Shown: piece by piece, positions 1-11,010 of the stretch
Layout: each line of letters opens with the position of its first letter
Position numbering within the stretch: position 1 is the stretch's first letter
Source: Solanum dulcamara
Taxonomy: Eukaryota; Streptophyta; Magnoliopsida; Solanales; Solanaceae
NCBI RefSeq assembly: GCF_947179165.1
Contig: NC_077240.1
Span: forward strand, 71,131,501-71,195,500
Direction: 5' to 3'
DNA length: 64,000 nucleotides
The notes under the pieces: generated by a model
Told to the model about the DNA's origin: nothing
Databases searched by the model: none
Seen by the model: the letters and a program-made list of their open reading frames with translations, nothing else
Program-made: the position numbers and the translations under genes

Positions 1-2
1 TC

Positions 3-1148
3 TTAAGTGGAGAAATCATTTATAGGAGGACTCCAGATTTAGGTTTATTAAGGTGTGTTGAGTCCCAAGAGGCGAGCAAGTTGATTGAAGAAATACATGG
101 GGGTACTTGCGGGCCACACATGAATGGTTTTACTTTGGCAAAGAAGATTGTGTGGGCCGGATATTTCTGGATGACTATGGAAACAGACTGCATTCGCTTT
201 GTGAGGAAATGTCATCAATGTCAGATTCATGGTGATTTGATCCGAGTTCCATCGAATGAACTCAATGTGACGAGTTCTCCTTGGCCGTTCGTAGCCTGGG
301 GCATGGATGTCATCGGTCCTATTGAGCCAGCCGCATCAAATGGACACAGGTTCATTTTGGTAGCTATCGATTACTTCACAAAATGGGTAGAAGCATCCTC
401 ACATAAGTCTCTGACAAAAAAGGTGGTGACAGATTTCGTTCGCAATAACATAGTTTGTAGATTTGGCATCCCCCATTCGATTATAACAGATAATGGAGCT
501 AACCTTAATAGCGGTTTGATGCATGAGATATGTGATAAGTTCAAAATCATTCACCGTAATTCTACTCCTTATCGACCACAGATGAATGGAGCAGTTGAGG
601 CTGCCAACAAGAATATCAAAAGAATATTGCGAAAGATGATTGATAATTATAAGCATTGGCATGAAAATTTACCATTTGCCCTCCTTGGCTATCGCACCAC
701 GATTAGGACTTCGACTGGGGCAACACCTTATCTTTTGGTTTATGGAACAGAAGCAGTATTACCAATGGAAGTTGAGATACCATCTCTGAGGATAATCCAA
801 GAAGCTGAGTTGAGTGATGCCAAATGGATACAAAGCCGATATGAACAATTGATGCTCATTGATGAAAAGAGAATGAATGCAGTTTGTCACGGACAACTTT
901 ATCAACATAGGATGGCCAAATCTTTCAATAAAAAGGTAAGACTGAGACAGTTTAGGCCTGGACAATTGGTGTTAAAACGGATATTCCCGCACCAAGAAGA
1001 AGCTAAGGGGAAGTTTGCGCCTAATTGGCATGGGCCTTATGTGGTTCACAGAGTGTTGACTGGAGGAGCGGTGATTCTAGCAGAAATGGACGGAAAGATA
1101 TGGTCGAAAGCCATCAATTCAGATGCGATTAAAAAATACTATGTCTAG
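3..1148 (+). CDS. Ty3/gypsy polyprotein C-terminus, Tat/Ogre-like integrase (5' cut by window)
   Basis: The frame is open from base 3 to the TAG at 1146-1148, so the start lies outside the window. It encodes the integrase that inserts retrotransposon cDNA. The N-terminal zinc finger shows as H-X6-H (residues 32 and 39 of the visible frame) and C-X2-C (70, 73). The DDE core has D102 (MDVIGP), D163 (ITDNGA) and E199 (GAVEAAN), with 35 residues between the last two, as in active integrases. A GPY-type motif (WHGPYVV) lies near the C-terminus and no chromodomain follows. The chromodomain-free end, the long repeat-rich 3' UTR and the very long LTR starting TGTTGACACC fit the Tat/Ogre lineage. No stop or frameshift was seen in the visible part, so this is the least decayed mobile element here. 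Lineage is inferred from motif style, not from a search. Confidence 0.85.
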   Translation, partial: LSGEIIYRRTPDLGLLRCVESQEASKLIEEIHGGTCGPHMNGFTLAKKIVWAGYFWMTMETDCIRFVRKCHQCQIHGDLIRVPSNELNVTSSPWPFVAWGMDVIGPIEPAASNGHRFILVAIDYFTKWVEASSHKSLTKKVVTDFVRNNIVCRFGIPHSIITDNGANLNSGLMHEICDKFKIIHRNSTPYRPQMNGAVEAANKNIKRILRKMIDNYKHWHENLPFALLGYRTTIRTSTGATPYLLVYGTEAVLPMEVEIPSLRIIQEAELSDAKWIQSRYEQLMLIDEKRMNAVCHGQLYQHRMAKSFNKKVRLRQFRPGQLVLKRIFPHQEEAKGKFAPNWHGPYVVHRVLTGGAVILAEMDGKIWSKAINSDAIKKYYV

Positions 1149-1480
1149 GAGCCTTTATATTGTTTTCATGTAATATTTCATGTAATATTGAAGAACTATG
1201 TTCCGACCTGATTCCCTTGGCGGGATACGTAGGAAACCCATATCGGGTCTGGTCACTTAGAAGAAATTATAAAGAAGATCCCATTGTTATGTACTATGAA
1301 CTACGCCTGGCCTGATTCCCTTGGTGGGATACGTAGGCGGCCTGTATCGGCTTCGGTCACATTATGAGAAAATTTTCATTTCCCTCCTTCTTATTATTAT
1401 TTCGTATATGATAATTACGTATAGTCTAGTTCATGTTGGATACCTAGGCAACCAGTAAAGGACTCATCCCTTTTGTTTCA
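1149..1480 (+). repeat. 104-bp tandem repeat in retrotransposon 3' UTR
   Basis: Just after the integrase stop, a block beginning CCTGATTCCCTTGG with a GGGATACGTAGG core occurs at 1207 and again at 1311, an offset of 104 bp. A third, weaker copy (GGATACCTAGGCAACC) lies near 1438. Such CTGATTCCC/ATACGTAGG blocks downstream of integrase are, from memory, common in Tat/Ogre 3' UTRs. They do not encode protein here. Confidence 0.7.
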
Positions 1481-2227
1481 ATTCTCAAGGAATGTATTCA
1501 CGAATTACGTATGGTTCGATCTTTTCGTTATCATGATGAAATATCATTGTCTCTCTTTACCAAAACTGGGACAGTTTTGCGGGCAACATTAGAAGAAGAC
1601 GTCAAGAAAATTGAAGAGTATGTGGGAAATAGAATAACCAGGTTGAAGAAAGACTCCAGAAAAGGACGTTTGCTTCGTTTCACGACATGTCGCAATCTAA
1701 AATTTTGCATAAATTCTTTACTATTATATATATATATATAAAAAATTTATCTTATTACTTTTAATATGAACCTTTACACCAAATATTTTCCTGTTATTTA
1801 TTAGCCAAGATTTAGAATAGACGGGGATTGCAAGTCCAAACTAAGTTGAAGAAAGAAGGAGTATGAAGAGCCAAGGCTTCAAAGTCAATGCGAATCAACC
1901 TCCCCCCAAAAATTCATAATTTTTCTTTGAATGCAGGCTTGCCAGAATTATCGGGCAATAAAGAGGTCAACATATTTACAGCCTCGAAAGGATCATAGAA
2001 TGGTTTGAATTACTTATAAATTTATGTTTTAAATCAAGCTTCTCAAAAATTCCAAATATCTTGATTTCACAAATATTTTCAGTTGTACTACCTATGATAT
2101 TAAATGCCCCGCATAAATATTCTCAAATACACTCCACGAATACTTTCAAATAATTTTAAGTGCAATACGCTATACAAATGCTTTCAGATATCTTCGAACA
2201 CATCGCACAGATGTCTTGAAATCTTTT
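1481..2227 (+). other. Retrotransposon 3' UTR, no supported gene
   Basis: This is a non-coding spacer between the 104-bp repeats and the 33-bp array. A 76-codon open stretch at 1511-1741 has no recognisable domain and ends in a TA microsatellite, so I do not call it a gene. From about 2100 onward, degenerate versions of the 33-bp unit (TTTCAAAT and CACTCCAC-like pieces) can already be recognised. Confidence 0.5.
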
Positions 2228-2830
2228 CAAATGCACTGCACAAATATTTTTAATTATTAACAAATGCACTGCACAAATGCTTTCAATTATTATCAAATGC
2301 ACTGCACAAATGCTTTCAATTATTATCAAATGCACTGCACAAATACTTTCAACTATTATCAAATGCACTGCACAAATGCTTTCAGATATTATCAAATGCA
2401 CTGCACAAATGCTTTCAATTATTATCAAAAGCACTGCACAAATGCTTTCAAATATTATCAAATGCACTGCACAAATGCTTTCAAATATTATCAAATGCAC
2501 TGCACAAATGCTTTCAATTATTATCAAAAGCACTGCACAAATGCTTTCAAATATTATCAAATGCACTACACAAATACTTTATTATACATTCAAATGCACT
2601 GCACAAATACTTTCTTATATAATCAAATGCACTGCACAAATACTTTCTTATATATTCAAGTGAACTGCACTAATGCTTTCTTATATATTCAAATACACCG
2701 CACAAATACTTCTTATATATTCAAATGCACCGCACTAATGCTTTCTTATATATTCAAACGCACTGCACAAATGCTCTCAAATATTATCAAATGCACTGCA
2801 CCAATACTTTTCGATATATTCAAATGCTTT
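2228..2830 (+). repeat. 33-bp minisatellite, about 18 units
   Basis: The unit is roughly CAAATGCACTGCACAAATGC followed by TTTCAATTATTAT, 33 bp in total. About 18 units can be counted and the edges are more diverged than the centre. Because 33 is divisible by three, the array reads through on both strands as 11-residue repeats (MHCTNAFNYYQ on plus). That is a by-product of the period and not evidence of a protein. It sits in the 3' UTR of the Tat/Ogre-like element. Hypervariable tandem repeats in this position are known for the lineage and are a recognised source of satellite DNA. Confidence 0.9.
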
Positions 2831-3835
2831 ATTGCGCTCCACGTGGCTCTCAATTGTTTTTTTACTGCTTTGCACAAATGCTTTAAATACAATTGCATAA
2901 AACGCTTGCAAAAGTTGCAATATTTGCAAAGACGTCATTTTCATTAATCATTGACTTGAGAAGTTGCAATCTTCATAAATTATTTGGGTTAAGGCCTCAT
3001 TTCATTAATCATTACTGAAAGGCATCATTCTCATGAATCATCGGTTAACCCTATTTTTATAAGCTTTATTTAATCATTACGGTTTGCAAGGCCGCATTAT
3101 ATACACTCGCACCCTAGAGGTGTCATTCCCATAAGCTTATTGCACATTGCTTTATATTTAATATTTACTAATTGTCTTATCAAGTTTAAGTTTTGCAGAA
3201 ATCGCAGCATAACGTGGAATTGTTTCTAAGCAGTGAACGGGGATGTTTGTTGGAAAGTCAAACTCACCGACAATGGTCATGAATCTACTCTCGAACGCTA
3301 CTCAACCTACTTCCATAATTCAGGTTTTAAAATCCAGTCTCGCCATTATTTGTTATTGGGACGATTTCTTTGGGATTAGGCTTTACTTCGTTCTTCCCAA
3401 TATTCTCGCCCCTTATCGAGTCCAGGTTTTTAATTCCACTTTTATCTCTTTATATTGTCAATACGCTCCCTTTTGCTTCACTTCATTTTTTTAAAAAATA
3501 ACTCTTCACTTGTTCAATCTTATTCTTCTCTGTGGCCACCTCTGTCAATACTTTCTCATTCACTAATACTGACACGATTTTATAAATGATGGCATTTACG
3601 ATTCGCTCCACCCTATTCTGGCATAACTTCAAAGCTGCACTTGGCTTGAATCACGAAGGATTCGAGACTTGTTGGTAACTCAAAAGCAAAATTCATCCAC
3701 AATTTTTCACAATTTTTTTTATCTTCGTATTTTTATAAACTTCACTTCGACATTGATGGTCGGGACAAAATTGGCTATTATGTCAACTTCTTTGCCCAAA
3801 AACTCTTACATCGTCTTCGATCAAAGAAGGACAGT
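2831..3835 (+). other. Rest of Tat-like 3' UTR ending in polypurine tract
   Basis: Non-coding sequence leads to the purine stretch AAAGAAGGACAG at about 3823-3834, immediately before the LTR start TGTTGACACC. That is the expected place and composition for the plus-strand primer (polypurine tract). Short open stretches at 3243-3494 and 3669-3869 show no domain, and the second runs across the LTR boundary, so neither is called as a gene. Confidence 0.6.
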
Positions 3836-3930
3836 TGTTGACACCCAATATTTACCCTCTACAACGTAATTTTTTACAAAAAAATAATAACACCATAATA
3901 ATAAAATATATATATATATATATAACAATA

Positions 3931-3965
<35 letters not shown>

Positions 3966-4990
3966 GAAATATACATATATGGTATCATCGTTTTAAATTA
4001 ATTTCTTTCTGAATATAATATATTTTATTATTTATTCAAAACATTTGCCTCAAAAGATTTTTATTTTTTTAAAATAAATAGTTTGTTAATTAGTGTGATT
4101 TAATTGATAGACTCATATTTCAAGTTAATTTATTTAAACTGGAGTTAATTACTTACTTTGTCAAAATGAGAGGTTTGTTAATTAATTAATGCATACTCTT
4201 CTTATTTTAATTCTAGACTTCTTCAATTTTAATTAAATTAAAATAATTGGCTTTTATAAAACCATGCATATTTTCAAGTGTGTTTTAAATAATTTTTCAT
4301 CTTCATAACATATGCATTTTTTGGTTATATAGTTCTCTCTTAGTAATATTTAAATTTGACTTATCAAAAAAAAATATATTATTTACCATAATTAATTATT
4401 TCGTAAATTAATAATTAGTTACAATGAGGTTAATCATTTTACTTTTGTTAAAATTAAGAAGATCGTAAATTAATTCGTCTAATTTGATAACCAATTCACT
4501 AATTAATTTTACGTTTTCATTTCTTCCCCTAAATAACACATAATTAATTTTATATTAATAAACTTTTAATTCTTCCATTAATACTACAACATGCAAATAA
4601 TATATATAAACCTTCCCCCAATTTTCACATCATATTCTATCTATACACTACGCATAAACTAATTTACACATTACTATACTAAAATCATTAAATAGTTTCT
4701 TAAATTTCTACACTTTATAAATTTACTTTTATTTTTTCAATAAAAAATATACCCCACACATGCCACCCATATTCCAACACTATTACTATACTAATATATA
4801 TGTCCCTTTCTATAAAACAATAATATATATATATATATAAAATAAAATAAAATAATAATATGTTCATACCCAAATATTATATATAATAAATATTGTATGT
4901 ACAGTACTGCATGGAAAGTTGTAGACATTCGTATTGGACCATTCAAAGTGGGCACTTTCCGCAAGATAAATGATTCCCGGCTTATGTGTG

Positions 4991-4992
<2 letters not shown>

Positions 4993-5065
<73 letters not shown>
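4993..5065. repeat. (TA)n microsatellite
   Basis: About 36 uninterrupted TA dinucleotides lie inside the Tat-like LTR. Open frames of alternating Y and I over it are artefacts. Confidence 0.95.
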
Positions 5066-5068
<3 letters not shown>

Positions 5069-6156
5069 TATATTCATCTACTATATCCCAAATAATACTA
5101 TATTAACATAATCATTACATTCATTTGTTATACTAAAATATAAAATATAAGCCTATGCATGCATCTATCTAATTCCTAAACTAACCAGCATTCTACATTT
5201 TCCCTTATAACATCACAAGAATATATACACCATTTTCAACATTATATAACACCTAGCTACAGCACATGCCTATCACCTTTGCCCCAAAATCCTAAAATTT
5301 CCCTACTTTATTCCAATACTCTATGCGCATGCATTCTCCCCACATATTGTTAATAATTTATCATCACCCTTCCCCTAACCCTATCTAATAATAATAACAA
5401 ACAAATAAAAAATGAAAAGTGTGTCCCCTCTTCCTTTTTTAGAAATATATATATATATATATGTATGTATATTATTAATTAACTATTCTATCAGCCTTTG
5501 TCCCCTCCCCTTGACCCACGCATGCTGATGCCACCTCCAATTTTCCTTCTCAAAAAATGTATATTGTTTATTTATTTCCATGCGCGTGCCCCTATATTCC
5601 CCTATAATAATTTTTTTTCAATATGCCCATCCTTACATTTATATATATATATATATATAACATCCACCATTCTGATTTTTGGGGGTAGAGATAGACAGGG
5701 TACTCACTCTAAATTCAAAAGGAAGAACACGAACACAGATAGAATAGGGAAGAACACTAAAAAAAAAATAATCTTACACTCTCATTTTAAGTATCTTCTT
5801 GTAAAATAATTTTTGAATTTTCTCTCAATTTGAACTCGATTTTACTTGAAAAACGAGGGTATATTCGTGACCAAAGCATTTCCGTTCACTGCCCAGCAAC
5901 AGGTAATATTTACTCCGTTCTTCTTTTATTTTTCATTGTTATTATTATAAAAGGTTATCCTAAATTATTATCTTGCTAATTTCGTCATTATTTTTCTTGT
6001 TTGCATGAACATTCCTGGAGCAAAAATGGAGTCTTGATCTGAGACTCGATATAATCATCCTATCCTCACATGGAGTCGATATCCTAGATCCTTTAAAATA
6101 GCAAACGAATAAGATTGCCATATTCAGTGTCAATCCGGGCTGCTTATATTTTTCAG

Positions 6157-7059
6157 CATTTATTATTATTGTTATTATTATTCTTATTATCAGTGTCTTT
6201 TTATTTGATGTCGTTATTATTGTTATTTTAATTATTAGTATATTTTATTTTTTGTTATTACTATTATTATTATTATTTTCGCTGTCAATATTATTAATAG
6301 AAGTAGTAGTATGTTTATTTTTCTGTTAGTATTACTATTATTATTATTAATATTATTATTATTAATATTATTATTTTCGTTATTCATATTAATATTATTA
6401 TTTTCATTATTAATATTATTAAGAGAAGCAGTAGTATGTTTATTTTTCTGTTAGTATTACTATTATTATTATTAATATTATTATTGTTATTGTTATTATT
6501 ATTTTCGTTATTATTATTATTATTATTAGTAGTAGTAGTATATATTTTTATTATTACCGTTTTTATTATTATTATTATTATTAGTAGTATTTTATTTACT
6601 GTTAGCATTATTATTATTATTATTATTAGTTTATTACTATCATTAATATTTTTGTAATTATTATTATCATTATTATTAGTACATTTTGTTTACTGCTATT
6701 ATTAATAATGTTACTATTATTATTATTGTGTTATTATTAGTACTGTTATTTTCGTTATTAATGTTATTAGTAGTTATAATTATATTTTTTATTTTTTTTA
6801 CTGTTAGTATTATTATTATTATTATTATCATCATTATTATTAGTATATTTTATTATCATTATTATTAGTAGTAGTAGTAGTAGCAGCATATATATTTTTA
6901 TTTTACTGTTTTATTATTAATATTATTAGTATATTTTATTTCTATTATTATTGTTATTATTATATTTTATTATTATTATTATTATTATCATTGTTATTTT
7001 TATGGCTATTATTATTATTATTATTATTGTTATTATTTTTATGGTATTATTGTTATAAT

Positions 7060-7116
<57 letters not shown>

Positions 7117-7268
7117 CGTTATTATTATTATCATCATTATCGTATTTATTATTGTTGTTGTTGTTATTTACTATCATTATTATTATTATTTATCATATTA
7201 TTATTATTATTATTATTATCGTTATTATTATCATTGTTGTATTCATTATTATTGTTGTTGTTATTTAC

Positions 7269-7302
<34 letters not shown>

Positions 7303-7427
7303 TATGATATTATATTTATTATTTATCATATTATTATTATTTATCTTATTATTATTATTATATATATTATTGTTTTACTACCGTTATTATTATTATTATA
7401 CTTTATTATTATTATTATTATCATTAC
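6157..7427. repeat. 1.27-kb TTA-rich trinucleotide array
   Basis: The stretch is built almost only of TTA, TTG, TTC, GTA and CTA triplets, with many pure (TTA)n runs. Two blocks near 6300-6335 and 6422-6457 are nearly the same (AGTAGTATGTTTATTTTTCTG), which shows that longer units were duplicated as well. It lies within the U5-like half of the Tat-like LTR. The apparent leucine-, isoleucine- or asparagine-rich frames on either strand are by-products. Confidence 0.95.
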
Positions 7428-7992
7428 ATGTTAAATTTGCTTTTATAATGTGAATATGTTCTCACTAATGCAATAGCTAACATTATATAGATATTTAGAT
7501 TTGTGAACTTTTAATTAAAATGGGTTGTCATAATAAAAGAAACCTATATTTTTTAAGGCTAAATTATTAGTAAAAAAGAAATACTGCATTTAAATACGCA
7601 CTTATTTCATGCAATAAGCAATATTTGCCTAATAATTTCAAGTTCAAAAAAAAAAATCTTTTTCCATGTAATTACTAAGCTTCATTTTCAAAACTTTTAA
7701 ACAACTTTTTTATAGTTTTAATCTAAATCTAAGTTTGGCCGGTAATCATTTTTGACGAATCTTGAAGGATGCCTAACCCTTCCCTTTAGGATAACTAGAA
7801 CCCTTATCTAGAATCTCATAAGCTAAGTAGACCACTAATCGGAGATTATTTTTTAGCATTAAATAAGTTAATTATTTAGGTATCCTAATTTACCTTAAAA
7901 TTAATTAGGTGGCGACTCCTTAAAATTAAATAATTTAGGAATCATCAATATGTTGTACACCGTTTGACCTCGAGTTAAAATGGGGTATAACA

Positions 7993-10079
7993 TATACGGC
8001 AATACGTATACACCAACAACATTTCAATTCCAATTTTCAACATACACATGACAATACCAACTCACTACAATACATATATATTATACTTATACATTACTAC
8101 CCCATTCTTCTTTCTTTTTCACCTCTCAATTCCACATAAACTCCTCTTTTTTTAAAATTCTCAAACATCATCATTCTCCAACCCCCACCCTTTTCGTATT
8201 TCTTTTTTCTTTTCCCCTTTTACACCCCATCAAATCCAATTATTCAAAAACTTATCATTACTCCCACCAACTCCATTCTTCTTTTAAAAAACCTCTCCAT
8301 CTTCTTCATATTCAACAATCATCAATAAGGAAGAACACAACTATCCAACAGAGAAGAATTCATCAACAATCAAAAAAAATATTCATCAGCATTCAAGAAC
8401 AATATCAAAAGGCAAGAACAAAAAATAATGCAAAGAAAATATGGAGAGAAAAATCAAAAATAAAATTTAGTCTCAGATCTTTTCAATTTGCCTTTAGTTC
8501 TTTTGCTCATTTTTTGGTGGATTCGAGAAGTTCATCACTTTCAAATTCGTCGTCTTAGTCGCTGCTCGGAAAGAGGTAAAATCTTTTCTTAGCTTTATTT
8601 TATTTAATTATTTCATTTTCTAAGTTTTTTTAGTTAGCATGTATTAGGATTAATCAGATTAATGATAGAAATTTCCTCGTCTTGCTTGAAGTTTAGTGAC
8701 ATTTTTATAAAATATAAAAAGCTCTTAATTTTGTTCATTATTTTTCTCAAGTAGTTATCTTTGACAATATAGATTTTCATGTTTTCGATTTCTTCTTTTA
8801 TCATAGTTTAGATAATAAAAATATGCTTAAATTATTATTTAGTTAGAACTTGCATAGCCTAATTGATTTAATTCTTTCTTTAAAATTTGAGTTAGTAGCG
8901 TATATATTATTTTCGTGTCCTTTAGTTACTTGAGTATATTTCTTCTTTTCTTTTCTTCGTCTACACATATACATGTTGTTAGTCACCTCTAGGATACCCA
9001 TCAATTTGATGCTTCAAAATATCATGATATATTTTTTGGTTTAGCCTAAAATAAGAAGATGCTTATATAATTTTATTTTGGTGCATTTGATATCAATTTG
9101 AGTCCATCTTTGGACTCTATCCTTGCATATCTTAAGTTTTGAGTCAACCATCATCATGTTCGAATTGCTGAAAAGTTGATACATGAAAAGGAAGCTAATA
9201 TACATGGTTTGAAGATTGATATTTGGCTGTATACATCTATATACATGGGATACAGGTGGAAAACATTGGTGTATACACTGATATACAATGTATATACAGC
9301 ATGAAATATAGGGAAACGATATTTTATACACAGATATACAATGTATATACAGTATAATATACAGGAAAACAATGTTGTATACATTGCTATACAGTGTATA
9401 TATAGTCTGATAATGCAGGAAAGTAGTGTTGTATACACTTATATATGGTGTATATACAACCATGATATACAGTGGAATTGGGCCTAAGGCCAAAAAAGCA
9501 GATGACCTATAAGTTTAGTCTAGGCGTACAGAAATTAAGTGTCGGGCCATATTTTCATATGTTATTTATTATTTATTTATATTAATTTGGGATGTAATAA
9601 TTTATTCACTTATTTTATTTATGATTGCTTAGATATTAATTAAATTTAGTTTAACTTAATTAGATTCCCCTAAAGATAAATATTTTCATGTTAATTTACT
9701 CTTTAAATGATTTTCTACCTTTACTTAGCCACTTTAATAAACTTTACTTTCTTTTTATATTGTATCCAATGTAAAAGCTTGATTATTTTTTAGAAATAAT
9801 TTTAAAGTTTTTATTTCCTTTTAAAGTAATATTTTTAAAAGTTAGTCAAATAATTTTCAAATCGTCGGATAACCGTGCGTTAGCGGCCACTTTGAGTGCT
9901 AACACCTTCTCAAAGTGGAAATTTGAACCCTTATCCATTTTCTCTAATTTTAAGACTTAAATCTGTTAGGGTCAATTTCTTGATTTTTCTTAAACATTAA
10001 GTGGCGACTCTTTTTTCTAAAATTGATTTTTTCTCTAAAAGTTTAAATTAATTTTAAACCATCTTTTTTAGACATAACA
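7993..10079 (+). mobile_element. Second Tat-like LTR, left part missing
   Basis: This tract repeats the order of features of the preceding LTR: a leader-like region rich in GAAGAACAC (8330-8350), a donor-like GAGGTAAAATC (8572), a late AGTGGCGACTC block (9999) and an end ...GACATAACA at 10071-10079. Its left side has no TG start. It begins directly where the first LTR ends, so the first element probably inserted into it. Its right end abuts gypsy gag. Sequence identity between the two LTRs is low, so they are related elements and not a pair. Confidence 0.5.
9222..9478. repeat. 54-bp tandem repeat, about four units plus a partial one
   Basis: Units start GGAAAACAATGTTGTATACA or a variant and contain TATACAGTGTATATACAG. 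Unit lengths are 53-54 bp. Each carries several TGTATATACA-type palindromes, so the array is a set of nested inverted motifs. The period is a multiple of three and keeps minus-strand frames open, but no domain is visible. It sits inside the second Tat-like LTR. Confidence 0.8.
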
Positions 10080-10774
10080 ACATTGCTGCCCTACCTTCAT
10101 GGTTTGAAAGATGGGAGAGTCCAAATACAAACAAGCTTATCATGTTCCTTATATCATCCACCATATCTAGAGCATAGCGAGATAACTAAGTAAACATAAG
10201 GTTGTACTCTTGTATGCTCATAAAATACTACTTCAGGTTGAGGAACTCTCGAGTCTTAGCCTCCGTTAGCTTTCGAGGGACGAAACATCCCATGAAGGCA
10301 TCTTCAAAAATTGCCCAACTCGGAGGTGGTGAATTTTCACCCCTAATCTTTTTCCACTGATCAAACCATATCCTTGCAAAATCCTAAGCTGGTAGAAGGA
10401 AAGTTCAACACTCTCTGTACCACCAACATGCATCACATGAAAGATTTCCTGAACCTCATCAACAAAGCTTTCTAGATCCTCCTTAAGCTTTGACCCTATG
10501 AATTCAAGTGGATTCATCTATGAAATTCTCGAATCCTAGAAGTATCTAGAACACCCTAACAACCTATAGAGGTTGTTCCTTGATGGTCAATCTAAGAAGT
10601 CATAGTCTGAGCCAACATCTGGATGGCATTATGAAATTTAGCATTTGTGACATCATCATGAGAGGGTTGAACAAAAGTTACGTTGGGACTCCTTGGTTTG
10701 ACTAGAACTGATGGCACCTGAGGATTCTCATGTTGTCTAGTGGGACCTCCTCTGTTTTTGATTTCATCATACAA
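10080..10774 (-). pseudogene. Ty3/gypsy gag, broken
   Basis: The minus strand reads as a gag capsid region typical of plant gypsy elements. The N-terminal part has DDVTNAKFHNAIQMLAQTMTS (10774-10592). Next comes NPLEFIGSKLKEDLESFVDE with the later ELSFYQLRILQG (10517-10266). A third stretch, LSRYALDMVDDIRNMISLFV and SNHEGRAAM, runs to about 10082. The three stretches lie in shifted frames and stops occur (for example in place of the Q of NLKQ and of FTQ). Gag would form the particle that packages element RNA. The frame ends abruptly at 10080, where the Tat-like LTR ends, which indicates an insertion into gag. It lies 3' of the primer-binding site at 10987-11008, as expected for this orientation. 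Confidence 0.8.
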
Positions 10775-10986
10775 CCGACAACTTTTTATGGTGGCATGAT
10801 CTGAAACACATATAAGAACAAACTAGAAGAGGGAAATAGAGTTAAATTCTATCTCACGACTAAGAGAATGAAAGAAGAGTAATATTTCCTAAACATCCTA
10901 TAGCCTACCCCTTATAAGTGTAGTGCCTTCACACCCATAAAAATAACTCTACTAGATGCGGCCTTTCAAACATCCTAGAACACTTG

Positions 10987-11008
10987 AACCTAATGCTCTA
11001 ATACCAAG
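10987..11008 (-). other. Primer-binding site, initiator tRNA-Met type
   Basis: The minus strand reads TTGGTATTAGAGCATTAGG starting three bases after the LTR end GTGACA. It matches the TGGTATCAGAGC complement of the initiator tRNA-Met 3' end with few changes. It fixes the orientation of the neighbouring gag and LTR as minus. Confidence 0.8.
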
Positions 11009-11010
11009 TT

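Larger units (their letters stand above)
3836..7992 (+). mobile_element. 3' LTR of the Tat/Ogre-like element
   Basis: The left end, TGTTGACACCC, follows a polypurine tract. The right end is placed at GGGGTATAACA (7982-7992), preceded by a TTAGGTGGCGACTCC block typical of this LTR family's 3' part. That gives an LTR of about 4.16 kb with TG...CA ends. Inside are a TAA/TA microsatellite (3900-3965), a TA array (4993-5065), a leader-like region (about 5690-5900) and the TTA array (6157-7427). A GTAATATTT donor-like site lies near 5902. The right boundary is inferred from end motifs; the 5' LTR for comparison is not in the window. Confidence 0.65.

Noticed and set aside
1511..1741. 76-residue frame after the integrase
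   Set aside because: No recognisable domain and it ends in a TA repeat; kept as 3' UTR.
2156..2947. Three long frames of 11-residue repeats
   Set aside because: A consequence of the 33-bp period on both strands; located in a retroelement 3' UTR.
4791..5106. Frames of alternating I and Y
   Set aside because: TA microsatellite artefact.
6384..7434. Leu/Ile-rich and Asn-rich open frames on both strands
   Set aside because: Produced by the TTA array; no start context, domain or codon signal.
9041..9493. 150-residue tyrosine-rich minus-strand frame
   Set aside because: Runs over the 54-bp tandem repeat; no domain.
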